Made by a program: the position numbers and the translations under genes
Notes under the pieces: generated by a model
What the model saw: the letters and a program-made list of their open reading frames with translations, nothing else
The model's database searches: none
What the model was told of the DNA's origin: nothing
Source: Micromonospora sp. C31
Lineage (GTDB): Bacteria > Actinomycetota > Actinomycetes > Mycobacteriales > Micromonosporaceae
NCBI RefSeq assembly: GCF_018070575.1
Contig: NZ_JAGPXN010000002.1
Coordinates: 293,237 to 357,236 of the forward strand
DNA length: 64,000 bases
Reading direction: 5' to 3'
In this document: piece by piece, positions 50,444 to 59,100 of the stretch
Layout: each line of letters starts with the position of its first letter
How positions within the stretch are numbered: the stretch's first letter is position 1

Positions 50444-51301
50444 TCAGGCCGGCGTGCCGGCGAGCCGGGCGGCGCGTTCCTTGGCGGCCTGCTGCAAGGG
50501 GCCCTCCAGCCACCGGCGCGGCAACGTGGCGAGCGTCAGCCGCAGCGCCCTGACGCTCAGGTCGGCGGAGAGCGCGGTCGTGGGCAGGCCCAGCCCGCCG
50601 TACATCCGCCTGGCCCAGGCCGGCAGCAGCGCGAGCGCGGTGCCGGCGATGCCGAAGTACGCCCAGCGGGGCGGCCCGAGGTTGAGCCCGATCCGGGCGG
50701 GCAGGCTGAGCTTCCACGGGATCGGCGGCGCGGTGAGGAAGAGCGCCGTCTCGGCCGCCTCGCGGGTCATCCGCAGCTCCGGGCGGATCCGCCGGTAGTA
50801 GTCGGCGACCTCGGCGGCGGTGCCCGGGACGGTCTGCGGGTCGAGGCCGACCAGGGCTGCCGAGCGCCGCTGCTCGGTGTAGTAGCCGTCGATCTCGTCG
50901 GCGGCCAACGGCAGCCCGGCCCGGCGGGCCGTGTCGAGGAACGACTCGACCTCGGTGACGTGCACCCAGCGCAGCAGCTCGGGGTCGTCGACGCGGAACT
51001 CCTCCCCGGTGGACAGGTCGGTGGCCCGCAGGCGGGCGTGCCGGCGGCGCACCCGGAGCCCGGCGGCCTCCGCCTCGGCGGTGGTGCCGTAGATGGTGGT
51101 GCCCACGTAGGTGGCGGTGCGCACCAGGCGGCCCCAGGCGTCGGAGCGGTAGTTGCTGTTCTGGGCGACCCCGGCCATGGCCCGGGGATGCAGCGACTGG
51201 AGGTAGAGCGAACGCAGGCCGGCGACGATCAGGATCGGCTCCTCGTGCACCTTCCACGTGACCGAACCGGGACCGAAGAGACCGAGGTCATCGGAGTCCA
51301 C
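50444..51301 (-). CDS. MpaB-family (DUF2236) oxygenase-like protein
   Basis: The 285-residue protein has the family opening LGLFGPGSVTWKVHEEPILI, then LRSLYLQSLHPRAMAGVAQN with the conserved His and RLVRTATYVGTTIYG. The central WVHVTEVESF region and the C-terminal helices also fit. The family includes the heme-dependent rubber oxygenase LCP and the fungal MpaB. Heme binding here would be through His residues and is not proven. The GTG at 51301 precedes the conserved start. The 150 bp before it on the left (50293-50443) hold only short GC-rich direct repeats. Confidence 0.85.
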   Translation of the reverse strand: MDSDDLGLFGPGSVTWKVHEEPILIVAGLRSLYLQSLHPRAMAGVAQNSNYRSDAWGRLVRTATYVGTTIYGTTAEAEAAGLRVRRRHARLRATDLSTGEEFRVDDPELLRWVHVTEVESFLDTARRAGLPLAADEIDGYYTEQRRSAALVGLDPQTVPGTAAEVADYYRRIRPELRMTREAAETALFLTAPPIPWKLSLPARIGLNLGPPRWAYFGIAGTALALLPAWARRMYGGLGLPTTALSADLSVRALRLTLATLPRRWLEGPLQQAAKERAARLAGTPA

Positions 51302-51400
51302 CGACCAAGCGTGCCACGCCCCGTCGCCGCGCGCCGCGCGGAAGAGCCCGCCGGCCGGTGTGCGGAGGGCCGCCGGGCGTCGTGCGGAGGGCTCCGGCCG

Positions 51401-51829
51401 TCAGTCGTCGGCGGAGCGGCGGGCCTGACAGGTGGGGCAGAGGCCCCAGAACGTCACTTCCGCCTCGTCGACCTCGAACCCGTGGGCGATGTCCGGATCC
51501 AGGCAGGGCGCGCTGCCGACCGCGCAGTCGATGTCGGCGATCTCGCCGCAGCCCCGGCAGACCACGTGGTGGTGGTTGTCCCCGGCCCGGGCCTCGTAGC
51601 GGGCGGGGCTGCCGGCCGGCTCGATGCGGCGGGACAGCCCGGCCCGGGAGAAAGCGCCCAGCACGTCGTAGACGGCCTGGGTGGAGACCGAGTCGAGGCG
51701 CTCGCGGACCCGGCGGGTGATCTCGTCGACCTCCAGGTGACCGCCGGCGGCCAGCACGTCGAGCACGGCGAGGCGCGGTCGGGTGACCCGCAGGCCCCTC
51801 GACCGGAGCAGTTCCTCACCACCGGGCAT
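51401..51829 (-). CDS. Fur-family metalloregulator
   Basis: The 142-residue protein has a winged helix (EELLRSRGLRVTRPRLAVLD; VSTQAVYDVLGAFSRAGLSR) and a dimerisation domain. Its metal residues include HHHVVCRGCGEIADIDC and the C-terminal CPTCQ, giving two CxxC zinc-binding pairs. Fur-family repressors control iron, zinc or peroxide responses. Fur proteins of this type often regulate katA/katG, but no catalase gene is in the window. ATG 51829 directly precedes the DNA-binding domain. Its upstream region is divergent to the DUF2231 gene. Confidence 0.9.
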   Translation of the reverse strand: MPGGEELLRSRGLRVTRPRLAVLDVLAAGGHLEVDEITRRVRERLDSVSTQAVYDVLGAFSRAGLSRRIEPAGSPARYEARAGDNHHHVVCRGCGEIADIDCAVGSAPCLDPDIAHGFEVDEAEVTFWGLCPTCQARRSADD

Positions 51830-52055
51830 GTGCCAATGACAGCACGCGGCCCGGTGAGCGACAACCGGCCTCCGCGGCAGCGTGGCGCCGGCCACAGCCC
51901 GGTCGCCGTCCGGGTCGACGCGGGCGGGACATCGCCGCCGGCCGATGGTGAACCGGACCGGCTCCGGGCACGTGTTCCCGGTCGAGACGATCTGGGCGGG
52001 ACGGCCGGCGCACCGTACGCTGGCACCCCGCGACCGCGTACCGCCGGAGGTGTGG

Positions 52056-52538
52056 ATGTTCAAGGAGATCCTGGGTCTGCCGGCCCACGTGCTGGTGGTG
52101 CACGCGGTCGTCGTGCTCGTGCCGCTGCTGGCCCTGCTCGCCGCCGCCTACGTGGCGTTGCCCCGGTTCCGGGCACGGCTGGACTGGGCGGTGGCGATCC
52201 TCGCCGTGGTGGCACCGGTGTCGGCCTTCGTCGCCGTCGAGTCGGGGGAGGAGCTGACCGACGCGTTCGTCGCCCGGGGCATGCAGGGCCCGATCGTGGA
52301 GCAGATCTTCGCGCACTGGCGCTACGGCGACATCCTGTTCCGCTGGGTGCTGCCGCTGGCTGCGGCGTCGTTGCTGCTGCTCTTCCTGACCAGCGGGCAC
52401 CGCCGGGTGCCGAAGCTGCCGTCCTGGGTGACCCCGGTGCTGTCGGTCGTGGTGGTCGCGCTCGGCGCCGTCAGCCTCGTCTACGTCTACCTGACCGGGC
52501 ACTCGGGGGCCGAGGCCGTCTGGGGCAACACCCTCTGA
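52056..52538 (+). CDS. DUF2231 membrane protein
   Basis: The 160-residue protein has four helices. The first two carry the family signature LPAHVLVVHAVVVLVPLLAL with conserved His residues, and FVAVESGEELTDAFV follows. DUF2231 proteins are predicted to bind heme or ferry electrons in the membrane, by analogy only. GGAGG lies 5 nt before ATG 52056. The gene is divergent from fur by about 225 bp, so it may be under Fur control, but no Fur box could be defined. Confidence 0.88.
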   Translation: MFKEILGLPAHVLVVHAVVVLVPLLALLAAAYVALPRFRARLDWAVAILAVVAPVSAFVAVESGEELTDAFVARGMQGPIVEQIFAHWRYGDILFRWVLPLAAASLLLLFLTSGHRRVPKLPSWVTPVLSVVVVALGAVSLVYVYLTGHSGAEAVWGNTL

Positions 52539-52576
52539 GGGGCCGCCGGTCCGGGGGTGGCTCGCCAGCGTGCCCG

Positions 52577-52915
52577 TCAGAACAGCAGCCGGGAGCAGAG
52601 CACGCAGACGAGGACCACCAGCACCACACCGGCCACCGTGCCCACGCCGTACGTGAGCCGCTGCGCCCGCTGCTCGGCGGCGTCGAGCTCCGCCATGTCC
52701 TGCGGCGGCAGCCGCCGGGGCGGGGGCGGTCGCAGGTGCACCGGTGGGCGCCACCCGGGCGGGGGCGGGGTGGTCGCGGGCGGGCCCGGGTAGCCGCTTC
52801 CCCGCGCCGGGGGCGGCGCGGCCGGCCCCGGCGGTACGCCCGGGGGCCGCTCGGGCGAGGCGTCGGGACGCCGCCAGTAGTCGTCCGGGGCGCCGCCGGA
52901 AGTGGGGATCGTCAC
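52577..52915 (-). CDS. Pro-rich single-helix membrane protein
   Basis: The 112-residue product runs from GTG 52915 (a TTG at 52933 is possible). It is a long Pro/Gly/Arg-rich N-terminus (PPGVPPGPAAPPPARGSGYP), a short charged stretch (DMAELDAAEQRAQRLTYG) and one C-terminal helix (VAGVVLVVLVCVLCSRLLF). Tail-anchored plan with a disordered cytoplasmic part. Such proteins are common in Micromonospora; function unknown. It converges with the DUF2231 gene. Confidence 0.7.
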   Translation of the reverse strand: MTIPTSGGAPDDYWRRPDASPERPPGVPPGPAAPPPARGSGYPGPPATTPPPPGWRPPVHLRPPPPRRLPPQDMAELDAAEQRAQRLTYGVGTVAGVVLVVLVCVLCSRLLF

Positions 52916-53020
52916 GCCGTCCGACGCTACCAACGCACAAGCCCGCCGGCCGGCCGGACGCGGCGGCCCGGCGGTTCGTCGCCGGCTCCGCCGGCCGCGG
53001 CTGCGCTAGTCTTTCCGCTC

Positions 53021-53206
53021 GTGGGCATCACCGAGGATCCGGGCAACCCGGCGGTACGCGGCGACGACGACCGCACCGTCGACCTCAGCGACGACTTCGT
53101 GGTGCTGCCCGAGCAGACCGCCGACGACACCGACCGGGGCTGGGGCGAGCGCCCCGGCGGCAACGACGACTGGCTGCTCGCGGAACGCCCCCCGCACTGG
53201 GACTGA
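53021..53206 (+). CDS. Small acidic conserved protein (61 aa)
   Basis: From GTG 53021 the product is MGITEDPGNPAVRGDDDRTV followed by DLSDDFVVLPEQTADDTDRG and a tail NDDWLLAERPPHWD. It is strongly acidic with a Trp-rich end and no cysteine. I recall a protein of this pattern being conserved in Micromonosporaceae without known function. It lies between convergent-divergent neighbours and is transcribed toward the FmdB gene. The start is at the first codon of the conserved-looking part; the SD is weak. Confidence 0.65.
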   Translation: MGITEDPGNPAVRGDDDRTVDLSDDFVVLPEQTADDTDRGWGERPGGNDDWLLAERPPHWD

Positions 53207-53229
53207 CCGGGCCCACCCCGCGGCGTAAC

Positions 53230-53628
53230 TCAGGAGGTGCTGGCGGCCGGGGTCTTGCCCCCACCGGTCTTGCCCCCACCGCCGGAGGAGCCGCCCGCGC
53301 TCGACGACGAGGACGAGCCCGACGACGAGGACGAGGACGAGCCGGACGAGCCGCCGGACGAGCCGCCGGACGAGCCGGAGTCGCCGCCGGAGGTCGAGTC
53401 CGACTTCGCCGGCTTGGCGGCGGCACCGCCGCTCACCGTGTCCGAGCCGGACGAGCGCGAGTCCGTGCGGTAGAAGCCCGACCCCTTGAACACGATGCCG
53501 ACGGAGTTGAAAAGCTTGCGCAGCCGTCCCTCACACGCCGGGCACTCGGTCAGCGGCGAGTCGGAGAAGGACTGCACCGCCTCGAGCTGGTGACCGCACG
53601 CGGTGCAGGCGTACTGGTACGTGGGCAC
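53230..53628 (-). CDS. FmdB-type zinc-ribbon protein, Ruc (Rv0991c) homologue
   Basis: The 132-residue protein has the FmdB zinc ribbon with Cys8, Cys11, Cys29 and Cys32 (YACTACGHQ; TECPACEGRL), then LRKLFNSVGIVFKGSGFYRT. A Ser/Gly-rich tail makes up the last 70 or so residues. Mycobacterial Rv0991c (Ruc) has the same plan. It is reported as a redox-regulated chaperone, heat-induced and controlled by HrcA. A perfect CIRCE element 29 bp upstream supports the same regulation here. The next gene upstream is 5-formyl-THF cyclo-ligase, as Rv0992c. GTG 53628 has GGAGGAG before it. Confidence 0.9.
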   Translation of the reverse strand: MPTYQYACTACGHQLEAVQSFSDSPLTECPACEGRLRKLFNSVGIVFKGSGFYRTDSRSSGSDTVSGGAAAKPAKSDSTSGGDSGSSGGSSGGSSGSSSSSSSGSSSSSSAGGSSGGGGKTGGGKTPAASTS

Positions 53629-53656
53629 GTTCTCCTCCGGATCTGGACACGGCCGG

Positions 53657-53683
53657 TTGGCACTCGACGTATTCGAGTGCCAA
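53657..53683. promoter_or_regulatory. CIRCE element (HrcA operator) upstream of the FmdB/Ruc gene
   Basis: TTGGCACTC-N9-GAGTGCCAA is a perfect inverted repeat with the CIRCE spacing of 9 nt. It differs from the consensus TTAGCACTC-N9-GAGTGCTAA by one compensated pair, as often in actinobacteria. It starts 29 bp before the GTG, where a promoter-proximal operator would lie. Confidence 0.9.
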
Positions 53684-53690
53684 TGGTGCG

Positions 53691-54359
53691 TCATCGCCCC
53701 CGGATTCGTCCAGCGGAAGTGTGGGGCGCGACACCCGCCACGCCCCCCGGGGCGGCGTCCAGCGTACGCAGGCCGTCGGCGGGCGTGACGACCGCGCGTA
53801 CCGGTCGGTCGTGCGGCTCGGCGGGCAGCGCCTCCACCAGCTCGCCGTCGTGCAGCGGGACCACGGTCAGGGCGGTCGCCGGCACCCGGGCCAGCGCCCG
53901 GTCGTACGAGCCGCCGCCCCGGCCCAGGCGCAGTCCCCGGCGGTCCACCGCCAGCGCCGGCAGCACCACCAGCCGCGCCCCGGCGACCGCCGCCCGGCCC
54001 AGTCGCGGCCCCGCCGGCTCGCGCATCCCCCGCCCGGCGGCCACCAGGGCGTCCGGCCCGCTCCAGGCCGCCCAGTCCAGGTCGAGGTCGTCGCGGAGCA
54101 CCGGCAGCAGCAGCTCCCCGCCGGGCGGCAGCGCCGCGTGCAGCAACGCCGGCAGGTCGGGCCCGCCCGGCTCGGAGCCGACCGGCACGTACGCCGTCAT
54201 CCGCACCGGACACAGCCGGCGTACGAGAGCCACCAGTTCGGCCTGGACGCGCCCGGCGGCGTCGGCCCGCTGCGGCGCGGCCAGCGCCCGGCGACGGGCG
54301 AGCACGGCGGCGCGCACCTGCCGCTTCGCCTCTTCCGCTCCATCAGAAAAATCGGGCAC
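53691..54359 (-). CDS. 5-formyltetrahydrofolate cyclo-ligase
   Basis: The enzyme converts 5-formyl-THF to 5,10-methenyl-THF with ATP. The 222-residue protein has KRQVRAAVLARRRAL at the N-terminus, a central LLLPVLRDDLDLDWAAW and the ATP/Mg motif LRLGRGGGSYDRALARV, with the last helix region DRPVRAVVTPADGL. Start GTG 54359 is preferred (a TTG lies six codons earlier). It is transcribed toward the Ruc gene and divergent from the diguanylate cyclase gene, matching the Rv0992c position. Confidence 0.9.
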   Translation of the reverse strand: MPDFSDGAEEAKRQVRAAVLARRRALAAPQRADAAGRVQAELVALVRRLCPVRMTAYVPVGSEPGGPDLPALLHAALPPGGELLLPVLRDDLDLDWAAWSGPDALVAAGRGMREPAGPRLGRAAVAGARLVVLPALAVDRRGLRLGRGGGSYDRALARVPATALTVVPLHDGELVEALPAEPHDRPVRAVVTPADGLRTLDAAPGGVAGVAPHTSAGRIRGR

Positions 54360-54444
54360 GCAACACTCCTGACGCAACGCTTGTCACCTGGTGGCTCTGT
54401 GTCAGCATCGCAAGCAACGGCGGCGGAACTTCCGGGGGGACCGA

Positions 54445-56712
54445 GTGACGCTACGCGGGCGATTGACCACAGCCTTCCTGGCGGTGGCGCTCGGCCCGGT
54501 GGTGCTCGGGGTGATGTTCGTCGGGGCGACCGTGGCGGCGGTCGACTCCAGCCGCTCCACCGAGCGCCTGGCGGTGGCCGCCGCGACCGTGCGCACCTCC
54601 GTCGCCGCCCTCTGCCAGCAGTTGCGGGCCGCCGCCGACGCCGTCGCCCTGACCAGTGACCGGCCGGCCGCCGCGAGCCAGGCGGTCCGCCGCAACCTGG
54701 CCGCCGCCGTGCGGGTCACCGACGTCACCGGCCGGGTCACCTACGCCACGCCCGACGGCCCCGCGCAGCCCTGGTGGGACTGCGCCGGCCCGCCGGTCGC
54801 CGGGCCGGTGCGGGCGCTCGCCGCCCGGGCCGACCTGCTCGACCGGGCCGGCGGGCCGCTGGGCACGGTCACCGCCGCGCAGCCGGTCGACCCGGCGTTC
54901 GTGGCGCGACTCGCGGCCGTGACGGGAGTGGCGGTCACCCTGCTCGACGACGCGGCGGCGCCCGTCCGGCTCGTCTACAGCACCGAGTCGACCGGGGTAC
55001 GCGACGCCGTGCTCGCCGCCGCCGGCACGCTGCGCGGCGAACGGGTCACCGAGACCCCCGGTGGCCGGTACGTCCGCCGCGTCGGCCCGTCCTCCGGGCA
55101 GCCCCTGCCGCTGGTGCTCTCGGTGCCCAGCGAACGACCCCGGGGCCTGTACGTCGCACTGGGCTCGGCGGTGCTGGTGGCGACCCTGCTGGCCGTGGTG
55201 GCCGCCGGGCGGCTGGCCCGGGTGACCACCCGCCCGCTGGTCGAGCTGGCGGGCGCGGTGGACCGGGTCGCGCGCGGCGACCTGACCGCCCGGGTGCCGG
55301 TACGCAGCCGCGACGAGATCGGCCGGCTGGCCGGCGCGTTCAACCGGATGACCCGTGAGACGGGCACCTACGTGGCGGCGTTGACCAGCAGCCGGGACCA
55401 GCTGCGCGGGCACCTCGCGGTGCTGGGGGACACCCTGGCGAGCACGCACGACCTGCAACGCATCCTGCGGGTGATCCTGCACAGCGCGATCGCCGCGACC
55501 GGCGCCCGGGCCGGGGCGGTGCTGCTGGTCGACGACGGCGGGGTGCTCGTCGCGCAGTGCACCGAAGGGCTGGCCGGGCCCGCCACCGGCGACGAGCGGC
55601 CGGGGCCGTTGCGGGTGCCGCTGGGCAGCGGCGTGGTGGGCGCGGTCGCGGCCACCGGGGAGCCGCGCCGGGGCCGGGTGGAGCCGTCCGCCGCGCCGCC
55701 CGGGGAGCCGCGCTGCCGCACCTACATCGCGGTGCCGTTCGCGGCCCCCGGCACGGCCGACCCGTCCGACGCCACCGCCCGCGACGGGCCGGTCGTCCGC
55801 CCCGGGTCGGAGCAGGCGGCCCCCGCCGGGGCGCTCGGCGTACTGGCCCTCTACGACCGGCTCGGCGCGGAGGAGTTCGACGACGACGACCTGGTCACGC
55901 TGCGCACCTTCGCCGGCCACGCCGCCGTGGCGGTGGACAACGTCCGGGTGCACGAGGAGGCGCAGCGGCTCTCGCTGACCGATCCGCTCACCGGGCTGTG
56001 GAACTACCGCTACCTGAAGGAGTCGATCCGACGGGAGGTCGAGCGGGCGACCCGGTTCGGCCGGATGCTCAGCGTCCTCGCCCTCGACCTGGACAGGTTC
56101 AAGGCCGTCAACGACACGTACGGGCACGCGGCCGGCGACGCCGTACTGGCCGAGTTCGCCCGCCGGGTGCGCGGCGAGATCCGCGAGGTCGACCTCGCCT
56201 TCCGGCAGGGCGGCGAGGAGTTCGTGCTGCTGCTGCCGGAGACCGACGCCCGGGGCGCGACGATCCTCGCGGAGCGGCTCGGCGCGGCGATCCGGGAAGC
56301 CCCGATCGCCGCCGACGGGCACGGCGGGGCGGCCGTGGCCATCGGAGTCACCGTCTCCATCGGCATCGCCGTGCATCCGGACCACGGCGGCACCGGCCAG
56401 CAGGTGCTGGACGCCGCCGACGACGCGCTCTACGCCGCCAAGGCGGCCGGCCGGGACACCTGGCGGATCGCCGCGGAACGCGCGGCAGCACCGGCGCGGG
56501 AGATCCCCGTCCCGGCCGCGGCGGTCACCCCCGAGGACGGCATGCCGCGCGCCGGCGCTCCCCGTCAACCGGCGCGGGCCCGCCCCGAACCGGCCGATCC
56601 CGCCGACGCCGACCCGGGGAGCGCGCCGGCCGCGCCCGACCCGGTGCGGCCGGGTCCCTGCGGCGGCGCGTCTTCCGGTCCTCACCCTCCACGACAGAGC
56701 CGTGGCCGATAG
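54445..56712 (+). CDS. Membrane diguanylate cyclase (sensor-HAMP-GAF-GGDEF)
   Basis: The 755-residue protein has a first helix at about 8-30, an extracytoplasmic sensor (about 31-230), a second helix (VALGSAVLVATLLAVVAAGR) and a HAMP domain (about 255-305). A GAF domain (about 335-500; AATGARAGAVLLVDDGGVLV) and a GGDEF domain (about 510-670) follow. The active site is GGEEF at 589-593 and an intact RxxD inhibitory site (REVD, 580-583) lies five residues before it. An Ala/Pro-rich tail follows. It should make c-di-GMP with product inhibition. It interrupts the otherwise mycobacteria-like order before galU. GTG 54445 has GGGGGA upstream. Confidence 0.92.
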   Translation: MTLRGRLTTAFLAVALGPVVLGVMFVGATVAAVDSSRSTERLAVAAATVRTSVAALCQQLRAAADAVALTSDRPAAASQAVRRNLAAAVRVTDVTGRVTYATPDGPAQPWWDCAGPPVAGPVRALAARADLLDRAGGPLGTVTAAQPVDPAFVARLAAVTGVAVTLLDDAAAPVRLVYSTESTGVRDAVLAAAGTLRGERVTETPGGRYVRRVGPSSGQPLPLVLSVPSERPRGLYVALGSAVLVATLLAVVAAGRLARVTTRPLVELAGAVDRVARGDLTARVPVRSRDEIGRLAGAFNRMTRETGTYVAALTSSRDQLRGHLAVLGDTLASTHDLQRILRVILHSAIAATGARAGAVLLVDDGGVLVAQCTEGLAGPATGDERPGPLRVPLGSGVVGAVAATGEPRRGRVEPSAAPPGEPRCRTYIAVPFAAPGTADPSDATARDGPVVRPGSEQAAPAGALGVLALYDRLGAEEFDDDDLVTLRTFAGHAAVAVDNVRVHEEAQRLSLTDPLTGLWNYRYLKESIRREVERATRFGRMLSVLALDLDRFKAVNDTYGHAAGDAVLAEFARRVRGEIREVDLAFRQGGEEFVLLLPETDARGATILAERLGAAIREAPIAADGHGGAAVAIGVTVSIGIAVHPDHGGTGQQVLDAADDALYAAKAAGRDTWRIAAERAAAPAREIPVPAAAVTPEDGMPRAGAPRQPARARPEPADPADADPGSAPAAPDPVRPGPCGGASSGPHPPRQSRGR

Positions 56713-56721
56713 TCTCGCGAC

Positions 56722-57684
56722 ATGTCGGAGCACTCAGCGAACCCCTCATCGGCGACCGCCGCAACCGGTCGCTCCCGCGCGGTCAAGGCCGTCATCCCGG
56801 CCGCCGGTCTGGCCACCCGGTTCCTGCCGGCCACGAAGGCGGTGCCCAAGGAGCTGCTCCCGGTGGTCGACCGGCCGGTGTTGCAGTACATCGTCGAGGA
56901 GGCCACCCAGGCCGGCATCGGTGACGTGCTGCTGATCACCGGGCGGGGCAAGACGTCGATGGTCGACCACTTCGACCGCCGCCCCGACCTGGAGGCGCGG
57001 CTGGAGGCGAAGGGCGACACCGAGCGGCTGGCGGCCGTCCGCGGCCCCAGCGAGCTGGCCGAGATCTACACCTGCCGCCAGCCCGAGCAGCTCGGCCTGG
57101 GCCACGCCGTCGGCTACGCCGAGTCGCACGTGGGTGACCAGCCCTTCGCGGTGCTGCTGGGCGACGAGTTCGTCAAGCCCGCCGAGCCGCTGCTGCCGGC
57201 CATGCTGGAGCTGCAGGCGCGTACCGGCGGCGTGGTGCTGGCCTTCTTCGAGGTCGACCCGGCCGAGACGAAGCGCTACGGCATCGCCTCGGTGGAGCCG
57301 GCGGAGGCGGAGCTGACCGACATCGGCGAGGTCGTCCGGGTCACCGGCATGGTCGAGAAGCCCACGCCGGAGGACGCGCCGAGCAACCTCGCGGTGCTGG
57401 GCCGTTACGTGCTGCCGAGCAGCATCTTCGACGCGATCCGACGGACGAAGCCGGGCAGCGGCGGGGAGATCCAGCTCACCGACGCGATGGAGCTGCTGCG
57501 CGGCGAGGGCACGCCGGTGCACGCGATCGTCTACCGGGGCACCCGCTACGACACCGGCATGCCGCTGGGCTACCTCCAGACCGTGGTGCAGATCGCCGCC
57601 GAGCGCGACGACCTCGGCACCGAGTTCCGCACGTGGCTGGCCGAGTTCGTCAAGACCGACGCGTCGGGCGTGACTGGTACATGA
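56722..57684 (+). CDS. galU: UTP-glucose-1-phosphate uridylyltransferase
   Basis: GalU makes UDP-glucose from glucose-1-phosphate and UTP. The 320-residue protein has the nucleotide-binding loop IPAAGLATRFLPATKAVPKE, IVEEATQAGIGDVLLITGRG, QLGLGHAVGYAESHVG, VLLGDEFV and a sugar-site MVEKPTPEDAPSNLAVLGRY. The order galU-moeA-rimJ-like-SepX matches mycobacterial Rv0993-Rv0996. The stop overlaps the moeA start (ATGA), so both are translated together. The first ATG at 56722 gives a 20-residue leader before the core. Confidence 0.94.
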   Translation: MSEHSANPSSATAATGRSRAVKAVIPAAGLATRFLPATKAVPKELLPVVDRPVLQYIVEEATQAGIGDVLLITGRGKTSMVDHFDRRPDLEARLEAKGDTERLAAVRGPSELAEIYTCRQPEQLGLGHAVGYAESHVGDQPFAVLLGDEFVKPAEPLLPAMLELQARTGGVVLAFFEVDPAETKRYGIASVEPAEAELTDIGEVVRVTGMVEKPTPEDAPSNLAVLGRYVLPSSIFDAIRRTKPGSGGEIQLTDAMELLRGEGTPVHAIVYRGTRYDTGMPLGYLQTVVQIAAERDDLGTEFRTWLAEFVKTDASGVTGT

Positions 57685-58994
57685 CAGCGTCGGCCGACGC
57701 CGAGGCGGCCGCGAACGAGTTGACGCCGCTCGCCGACTACCTGGGCAGCGTGCTGCGCAGGTTACGCGCGCTGCCTCCGCTCGACCTCGACCTCACCCAG
57801 GCGCACGGCAACGTCCTCGCCGAGGACGTCGTGGCACCGCACTCCTTCCCGGCCTTCGACCAGGCGGCCATGGACGGGTACGCGGCGCGCTGGGAGGACA
57901 TCTCCGGAGGCGGCCGGGGCGTGGGCTACGTCCCGAGCCAGTCCGGCGGGCCGGGCGGGCGCACCTTCCGGCTCAACGTCGTCGGCGACCTCGGCGCGGC
58001 GAGCTGGCGGCCGGTCCGGCTCACCCCGGGCGCCTGCTTCTCCGTCGCCGCCGGGGCGCCGCTGCCGCTCGCCGCGGACGTGGTCGTCCCGGTCGAGTGG
58101 ACCGACCAGGGCATGGCCGCGGTGGAGATCTTCCGCGTCCCCAAACGGGGGTACGGGGTACGCCGGGCCGGCGAGGAGCTGCCCGCCGGCACCCTGCTGG
58201 CCCGGGCCGGCACCTACGTGTCGCCGGCGCTGGTGGCGGTCTTCGCCGCCACCGGCATCGGGCACGTCGTGGTCCGGCCCAGTCCCCGGGTGGTCATCGT
58301 GGCCACCGGCGACGAGCTGGTCGACGTGGGCCGGGGCAGCCAGCCCGGCCAGACGGTCGACGCCAACTCGCACGCGCTGACCGCCGCCGCGGCCGAGGTG
58401 GGTGCCCTGGCGTACCGGGTGGGCATCTGCGACGACGATCCGGAAGGGCTGCGCGGGTTGCTGGAGGACCAGACGCTGCGCGCCGACCTGATCATCACCA
58501 CCGGGGGCACCGGCACCGGGCCGGGCGACATGGTGCGGCGGATCCTCTCCCGCCGGGAGGGCAGCCGGGCCGGTCCGGTCACCTTCACCGAGGTCGCGCT
58601 CTACCCCGGCACCTCGCTCGGCTTCGGCACGGTCGGCGCCGAGGAGGTGCCGGTGGTCTGCCTGCCCGGCGACACCGGCTCGGCCCTGATCGGCTTCGAG
58701 GTGCTGGCACGCCCGGCGATCAACCTGCTGGCCGGGGCGGAACCGGTGTTCCGGCCCAGCGTCCGCGCGCACCTGCTGGAGACGATCTCGTCCCCGGTGG
58801 GGCTGCGCGAGTTCCGTCCCGCGCACGTCGCCGAGCGGCGCGGCGGCGGCTACACGGTGCAGCCGCTCAACGGTGGCCCGTACACCCTCTCGGGGTTGGC
58901 CGAGGCGAACGGGCTGATGGTGCTCGGCGAGCGGGTGACCACCGCGGCGGCGGGTTCCACGGTGGACGTCCTCCTGCTGGACCGGCGCCGGTGA
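57681..58994 (+). CDS. moeA: Molybdopterin molybdenumtransferase
   Basis: MoeA inserts molybdenum into the pterin cofactor. The 437-residue protein has the MoeA signature FPAFDQAAMDGYAA (Asp/Met/Gly), GAPLPLAADVVVPVEWTDQG, VVIVATGDELVDVGRGSQPG and the C-terminal VVCLPGDTGSALIGFEVLAR. The gephyrin core TTGGTGTGPGDMV is present. It is coupled to galU by a 4-bp overlap, as in the mycobacterial moeA1 position. Whether it is the main copy is not known from the window. Confidence 0.92.
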   Translation: MTASADAEAAANELTPLADYLGSVLRRLRALPPLDLDLTQAHGNVLAEDVVAPHSFPAFDQAAMDGYAARWEDISGGGRGVGYVPSQSGGPGGRTFRLNVVGDLGAASWRPVRLTPGACFSVAAGAPLPLAADVVVPVEWTDQGMAAVEIFRVPKRGYGVRRAGEELPAGTLLARAGTYVSPALVAVFAATGIGHVVVRPSPRVVIVATGDELVDVGRGSQPGQTVDANSHALTAAAAEVGALAYRVGICDDDPEGLRGLLEDQTLRADLIITTGGTGTGPGDMVRRILSRREGSRAGPVTFTEVALYPGTSLGFGTVGAEEVPVVCLPGDTGSALIGFEVLARPAINLLAGAEPVFRPSVRAHLLETISSPVGLREFRPAHVAERRGGGYTVQPLNGGPYTLSGLAEANGLMVLGERVTTAAAGSTVDVLLLDRRR

Positions 58995-59100
58995 GCGCGC
59001 GCGGTGTGCTCGCGGGCCGTATGGCCGCGGGCGGGACGGGCGGCCCGGTGGGCGCCGCCCGGGCATCGACGTCGTCGGTCGCGAACGGAAGGCCTGGTCC

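Noticed and set aside
53237..53473. Strongly acidic plus-strand frame (Asp/Glu/Pro)
   Set aside because: It is the exact antisense of the Ser/Gly tail of the FmdB/Ruc gene; repeated AGC/TCG codons make the reverse frame acidic.
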